Shown here: positions 61,070-64,000 of the stretch, piece after piece
Layout of the letters: each line of letters begins with the position of its first letter
Numbering within the stretch: position 1 is the stretch's first letter
DNA from: Zeugodacus cucurbitae
Lineage: Eukaryota; Arthropoda; Insecta; Diptera; Tephritidae
NCBI RefSeq assembly: GCF_028554725.1
Contig: NC_071667.1
Span: 9,159,501 to 9,223,500, forward strand
DNA: 64,000 bases
Direction: 5' to 3'
The notes under the pieces: model-generated
Seen by the model: only the letters and a program-made list of their open reading frames with translations
Database searches by the model: none
What the model was told of the DNA's origin: nothing
Program-made: the position numbers and the translations under genes

Positions 61070-64000
61070 ATTTGTTTTTTTTTTTTAATTTTATGTACCG
61101 ATGATCCGAAAATATTCACTAAAAATATTGCATATTCATATATTAATGAGCGATTTATATCAATTTATAATCTCTTGATACATATCGATATCACTAAAAT
61201 GTCACTACTTTCCACTGGAAAGCTGCGAAGAAAAAAATTCAACCATCATTAAAATTTTTTTTTTCTAAAACCCTTTTTTACATAAAAAAGAGTACGCAAA
61301 GGTTTGACAACATCTTGCTAGTACTTTATTTACCTCCGTTATAATAACATATGAAGGACCGAAACCTCGACTCAATCAAACTGCCCGACTATAGCAATCG
61401 CTGTTTAATTATTAGCTTAAAATTTAAGATGGTCTAATATATTTAGCATCCAATGACAGATAAAATCAGTAAACACAATATAATTAAGTATTAGGTATGA
61501 AAAATCAATACAACAGCAAGAGCAAACAACAAATTAAATATAATAACAATAATAATACTAATAATAAGTGGAAAGTATTCTAGTGTACAATGAAATGAAA
61601 ATGTGTATTTAACAGCATTGCGTGTCAATGCAAAACAACAGTGGAGAAACACGACAGGCGTCGGTACAAGCGAATTTGCGCTTACCATGAAGCATAAATC
61701 TAGGCGCAAAAACAAGGAATCAACTCATACAATGTATGCAAACGCGTCCGAGACACGCCGATGCCGTTGTTAGTGGAAAATCGAATGCAACCGTTGCACA
61801 CACATAGACTTGCAGACCCAAAAGGCTAAGGGTGCGATTGCATAAGACGGCGACAGTTAATCAGCACCATGAAATGCAATTTAGGCGCAACAACAAAAAC
61901 AATGTATGTTAATATGCAGTTGAAGCGCAAACGAAAAATAAAACACAAAAACAAAAACTAATTGAGCTGAATAAAACTGAGCTGGCTACAGGTGCTGCGT
62001 TGCAGCAGTGTGGCGCAGTAAAGCGCTTTGCTATGAAATGCCAACCATAATTAAGCCATAAATTATGTTTTTATGATTTTTAGCAATGTTATGAATTTGT
62101 GTTAGCATATTATTGGCAAAAGTACCACAACGCAACGTGCTATTCGCTAATAATGCCGCCATAATGCGAACAGGAGCGCTAGGAAGTAACTACATGTCTG
62201 GTGAAAATACCAATGTGTGAATGGGAGAATGTGTGAGTGAATGTTCTTTTCTTGTATGTAAAGTTTTTTAGCTTAGGCTATAGCGTTGTTGTCATATATC
62301 CGTAGGAATTTATTTCAAAAATTTGTCAACCTACGATGTTTTCATATGCATAGATTAAATAAAATATTGAACAATATTATTGAACAACAAAATTATTAAA
62401 AACTTACATGCAACCAACGTAAACATGATGTTGATGATTTTCTATGATAAAATAGAATTTTTTTTTTGGAATACCTTATAAAAAGTAGGTTTTATACACC
62501 TTTTGAGCAAACCTCGTATCCACAAAATAAAAATCGTATGAAGAATGGCCAATGGTTCTTTGATGCTCATGCTTAGCTACAACTTATTTTCCACAAACGT
62601 CACTTGACCGGCACCACACTGTGCTACCAAATGTTGACCACGTCAGTCTCAGTGCCACAATTCCTATGCGTGTTCGCAAGTTTGTTTGCCACTTTTGCAT
62701 TATATTTTTCTTATTGTATGTGGTATTTGCCGGGCGCACTCATGCGCAGTGCATTAGTGTTGCTCCATAAATGTCAGACGCATATAAATTTAACGCTTTA
62801 ACATTATTCGCTATGCCACAAAGAAAAACACACAAAAAAAATGCAATGAAATAGCAAAAACAATTAAGGCTAACAAGTATCGCAAAGGCAGTCAGTGAAT
62901 TAACTGCAACCGACGGCGACAATAAATTTTAAATTATGCGCGAATAATCAAATGCTGGATAATTGCTTAGATATGAAAATTTGATTTTCAAAATATTAAT
63001 ATTTTTTTGGAAAGCGTAGCAAGTGTACTGTACCTAGAAAACTAAAAAAATATATTTTTAATAGGACTGAGACCATAAATAAACGAATAATCTTATATTA
63101 AGAGAAAACTTCAGAATCGACTGCACCTTTAAGCAAATTTTAAACTACTTCACAACGTTGCCCGACAAACCGTTGGTCCTACAAATTGAAGCTTGATCAA
63201 CTGGAATATAATATTCAATGTTCAGAGCTTCACTGAAATTTGAAGCTACAGGTACAGTTCTTCCTCTCTCAAAAAGATTATTAATAATGCTTATTAACTC
63301 CAAATCTAATTTGAATTTCACTATCATATCCAAGTCCAGAACATTTCTTCCAGGCACAGCTTAAAATGACTCGTATATAAATTTAACCGAACACTAGTTG
63401 GAGAAATCAACAAACTTGCTCAGTTTTGAGGTGGGTGAGAGAACGAAATGTACTGCGGATTATGGTACTTTAATCTTATCAATGGAAAATATTAAGGAGC
63501 CTTAGAAAGCTATTAATACTAATTCGAAACACAGAGGAAAGATCAGTGTAAAGCCATTTCTTCAGATTTTTTTGTTTTTTACATGTTTTTTATTTCCTGT
63601 TTTTTAGTTTTTCTGATCCATTCATAAGAAAATGTCTGGTATCACAAATGACAACGCTCTAAATTGTCCAAGTGAGATCTTCCTGCATATGCAGAGATCT
63701 GCCTACTAGCCTAACCTAAACTTTTTCTATTTTCTCACCTTTTTCATACCCAATTTTTCAACACGGATATTTTGTAAAAATATTTACATTTCTAATTCCA
63801 TAAATGTCTATATTTTCTTTCATTGGCTCTACCGCAGTCGTGGTGATAATTTCTTGTGCTCTTTTTTCCAAATGCAAAACAAACCTAACCTATAACCTGC
63901 ACTAACCACATTTGCATCGCATGCTCCCCTGCCCTGCCGACAATGGCCAATTTTCGTATCATGTTTGCACGAGTGATGGCCTTGCACAGCCTATCAATTA
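61070..64000. other. Non-coding flank to the window end
   Basis: No gene recognised. A TTGCGTG occurs at 61618-61624. Near 63706-63719 and 63882-63899 there are short aacctaacct-type tracts like those ending LOA/R1-type retrotransposons, but with no coding remnant beside them. The open frame at 63145-63357 (minus, 70 codons) has no recognisable domain. Confidence 0.4.

Overview
The window reads as an AT-rich nuclear genome segment of a higher dipteran. The only host coding sequence I recognise matches the N-terminus of Drosophila Spineless. The repeat content (DD41D 'rosa-type' mariner, Helentron/DINE-like repeats with GTCY microsatellites, RTE-type retrotransposon remnants, CAA-rich spacer) suggests a tephritid fruit fly or relative; the family assignment is inference. 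There are no bacterial genes, CRISPR arrays, or tRNA or rRNA genes that I can see.

Layout. The spineless (ss) locus is at the far left on the minus strand. A 56-bp coding piece (1732-1787) starts at an ATG preceded by an in-frame stop and ends at a clean GTGAGT donor. Positions 1-1731 are therefore the start of ss intron 1, and about 1788-2310 look like 5' UTR. From there to 64000 (about 62 kb) I find no convincing host exon. This is the 5' flank of ss, or non-coding exons and introns of longer ss transcripts. It is where regulatory DNA of a developmental transcription factor would be expected, and it holds several GC-richer islands in an AT-rich background.

Mobile DNA is scattered through this flank. 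It includes a pogo-like MITE in two inverted copies (6.4 and 29.8 kb), a LOA/R1-like retrotransposon tail (12.4 kb), four remnants of one RTE-like family (12.0, 41.0, 43.2 and 52.6 kb), and a dead mauritiana-type mariner (16.9 kb). There are also two DD41D mariners, one a remnant (23.8 kb) and one with an intact 361-codon transposase, TIRs and TA duplication (35.85-37.16 kb). A hAT remnant (34.2-35.4 kb), four Helentron-like repeats (33.8, 35.4, 55.9 and 60.1 kb) and a 608-bp TAA-flanked MITE (51.9 kb) complete the set. The 33.8-37.6 kb stretch is a nest: the hAT and the DD41D mariner both sit in Helentron-like DNA.

The most useful points are the ss 5' end and its long gene-free flank, the intact DD41D transposase, the roughly 200-bp duplication flanking the 43-kb RTE copy, a near-perfect 30-bp-arm hairpin at 50.0 kb, and an apparent excess of the XRE-like heptamer TTGCGTG. 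I do not see a convincing previously undescribed system. The transposon calls rest on protein motifs and terminal structures read by eye.
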